Origin: Cynocephalus volans
Taxonomy: Eukaryota; Chordata; Mammalia; Dermoptera; Cynocephalidae
DNA length: 64,000 nucleotides
NCBI RefSeq assembly: GCF_027409185.1
Contig: NC_084467.1
Location: forward strand, 79,864,501 to 79,928,500
Direction: 5' to 3'
Under the pieces are notes generated by a model that was given only the letters and a program-made list of their open reading frames with translations, had not been told where the DNA came from and did not search any database. The translations under genes and the position numbers were made by a program. The first letter of the stretch is position 1, and each line of letters starts with the position of its first letter. Positions 62,889-64,000 of this stretch are shown here, piece after piece.

Positions 62889-63629
62889 TCCTACATCTTT
62901 TATTTACCTTAATCACATGAAAAAAGAATTCACTTTCTTAGCTTTATATAAAATAAAATACACATCTTGGAAAATATTAATTAATAGTAATGAAAGTTGA
63001 AGATGTTTGCTTGTAATATTAAAAATATATTTTCTCACATTTAGACACAGAAGAGGATGAAGATAGAATGATAAATGACACTTGAACTACAAGAAGGCTC
63101 AATCAAAAATTTATACGCTTCCCTATCCACCAAACTGAGCCTGTTTATATTTTTATATTTTGTAACATTCTTATAAAAATCTAGTTCACAATACCCATTA
63201 TTATTTTATTTTTAAAACAAGAATCTTTTACAATATTAAGTTGCTCAATATCAATGATTCCCCTAAATTTAATCATTTATATAGAACAGTGTACAGTTAA
63301 CAGCAGACAATCTGATTCATTTTTAAGCTACACAGTGCCACCAAGTGGTAGGAAATACTTTTTCCAAAATACCACCAAAAAGCGATAGAAAAAGCTGTAC
63401 TGGGATTATTATACTAGAATGGAAAAGTCAATCTTACAATAAATTTAAATAAATAAGACTGTGAAATATCTTGATATGAAAGTTTAAAAACAAAAACAAA
63501 AGAGGTCAACTTTTTTGAAAAAAAGTTGTGTGTATTACCTTGTGATGGAGTTTACTTTACAGTTAACATTTTCTTAGAAAGCAAGAACTATGAGTATGCT
63601 GTAGCATTCACTTTTTGTTGCTTGTTTTT

Positions 63630-64000
63630 TTTGTTTGTTTGTTTTTTAGTAGGAAAACTTTATTTATTTATTTTTTTAATTAATTAATTAATTTATTTAT
63701 TTATTTTAAATTTTATTTTGTCGATATACATTGTGGCTGATTACTGCTCCCCATCACCAAAACCTCCCTCCCTTCTCCCTCCCCCCCAACAATGTCCTTT
63801 CTGTTTGCTTGTCGTATCAACTTCAAGTAGTTGTGGTTGTTATATCTTCTCCACCCCCCCCCCCCCGGTTTTTCTGTGTGTGTGTGTGAATTTATATATT
63901 AATTTTTAGCTCCCACCAATAAGTGAGAACATGTGGTATTTCTCTTTCTGCCTGACTTGTTTCACTTAATATAATTCTCTCAAGGTCCATCCATGTTGTT
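63630..64000 (-). mobile_element. L1 3' end, continuing past the window
   Basis: From a T/A-rich tail (63628-63720) through the same 3' UTR seen at 3600-3890 (gtcgatatacattgtggct, gtttgcttgtcgtatcaac, a CCCC run and a TG run), then tagctcccaccaataagtg and the reverse ORF2 end. Sense to ZNF644. Confidence 0.9.

Larger units (their letters stand above)
35263..64000 (-). other. ZNF644: Upstream ZNF644 intron, running beyond the window
   Basis: The acceptor of the large exon lies at 35264-35263 and no upstream exon could be recognised before the right edge. The intron is packed with transposable elements, listed separately. Stretches not listed, chiefly 35.3-36.3, 36.9-37.5, 37.9-38.3, 38.4-41.5, 42.5-43.9 and 44.0-44.8 kb, are AT-rich with nothing I can assign. 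Confidence 0.7.

Overview
The window is mammalian nuclear DNA. Spliced exons, AT-rich introns and a dense load of L1, L2, MIR, MaLR, class I ERV, hAT and pogo repeats all point that way. Short tRNA-derived SINEs (7213-7320, 42266-42453, 43914-43980, 50471-50612) resemble the CYN family that I associate with colugos (Dermoptera, for example Galeopterus). One L1 3' end recurs three times (3555-3920, 52768-52959, 63650-64000). The lineage call is an inference from remembered repeat consensus.

The only host gene is ZNF644 on the minus strand, a C2H2 zinc-finger partner of the G9a/GLP H3K9 methyltransferases. In transcript order the window holds: the end of a very long upstream intron (64000-35263); the large coding exon (35262-32225); a 603-nt exon (32047-31445); a phase-compatible 123-nt candidate exon encoding a further finger (29493-29371); a 103-nt exon (15262-15160); and the last coding exon with the stop (14373-14181), followed by a probable 3' UTR to about 12.8 kb. 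The four certain exons join in frame to 1,301 codons from the first in-frame ATG of the large exon. All have consensus GT/AG borders and no disabling change was seen, so the gene looks intact. The true start is probably in an exon beyond the window.

Region by region: 1-12.8 kb is 3' intergenic DNA with old L1/HAL1 pieces, a MaLR LTR, and an L1 insertion that appears to carry transduced sequence inside a 16-bp target duplication. 12.8-35.3 kb is the gene body, with a solo class I LTR at 21963-22270, L2/MIR fossils and hAT remnants. 35.3-64 kb is intronic and repeat-rich: a 23-bp minisatellite, a pogo-type MITE, L2 split by a MaLR LTR, a long decayed L1 ORF2, a Tigger split by a SINE, and a complete but dead class I ERV (51145-59295, 4-bp TSD). 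The ERV carries a nested L1 tail and a nested MaLR LTR. Nested hAT elements, an inverted-duplicated repeat and a further L1 follow, the last running off the right edge.

No bacterial-type system, CRISPR array, tRNA or rRNA gene was found. The most promising lead is the 123-nt candidate exon of ZNF644.
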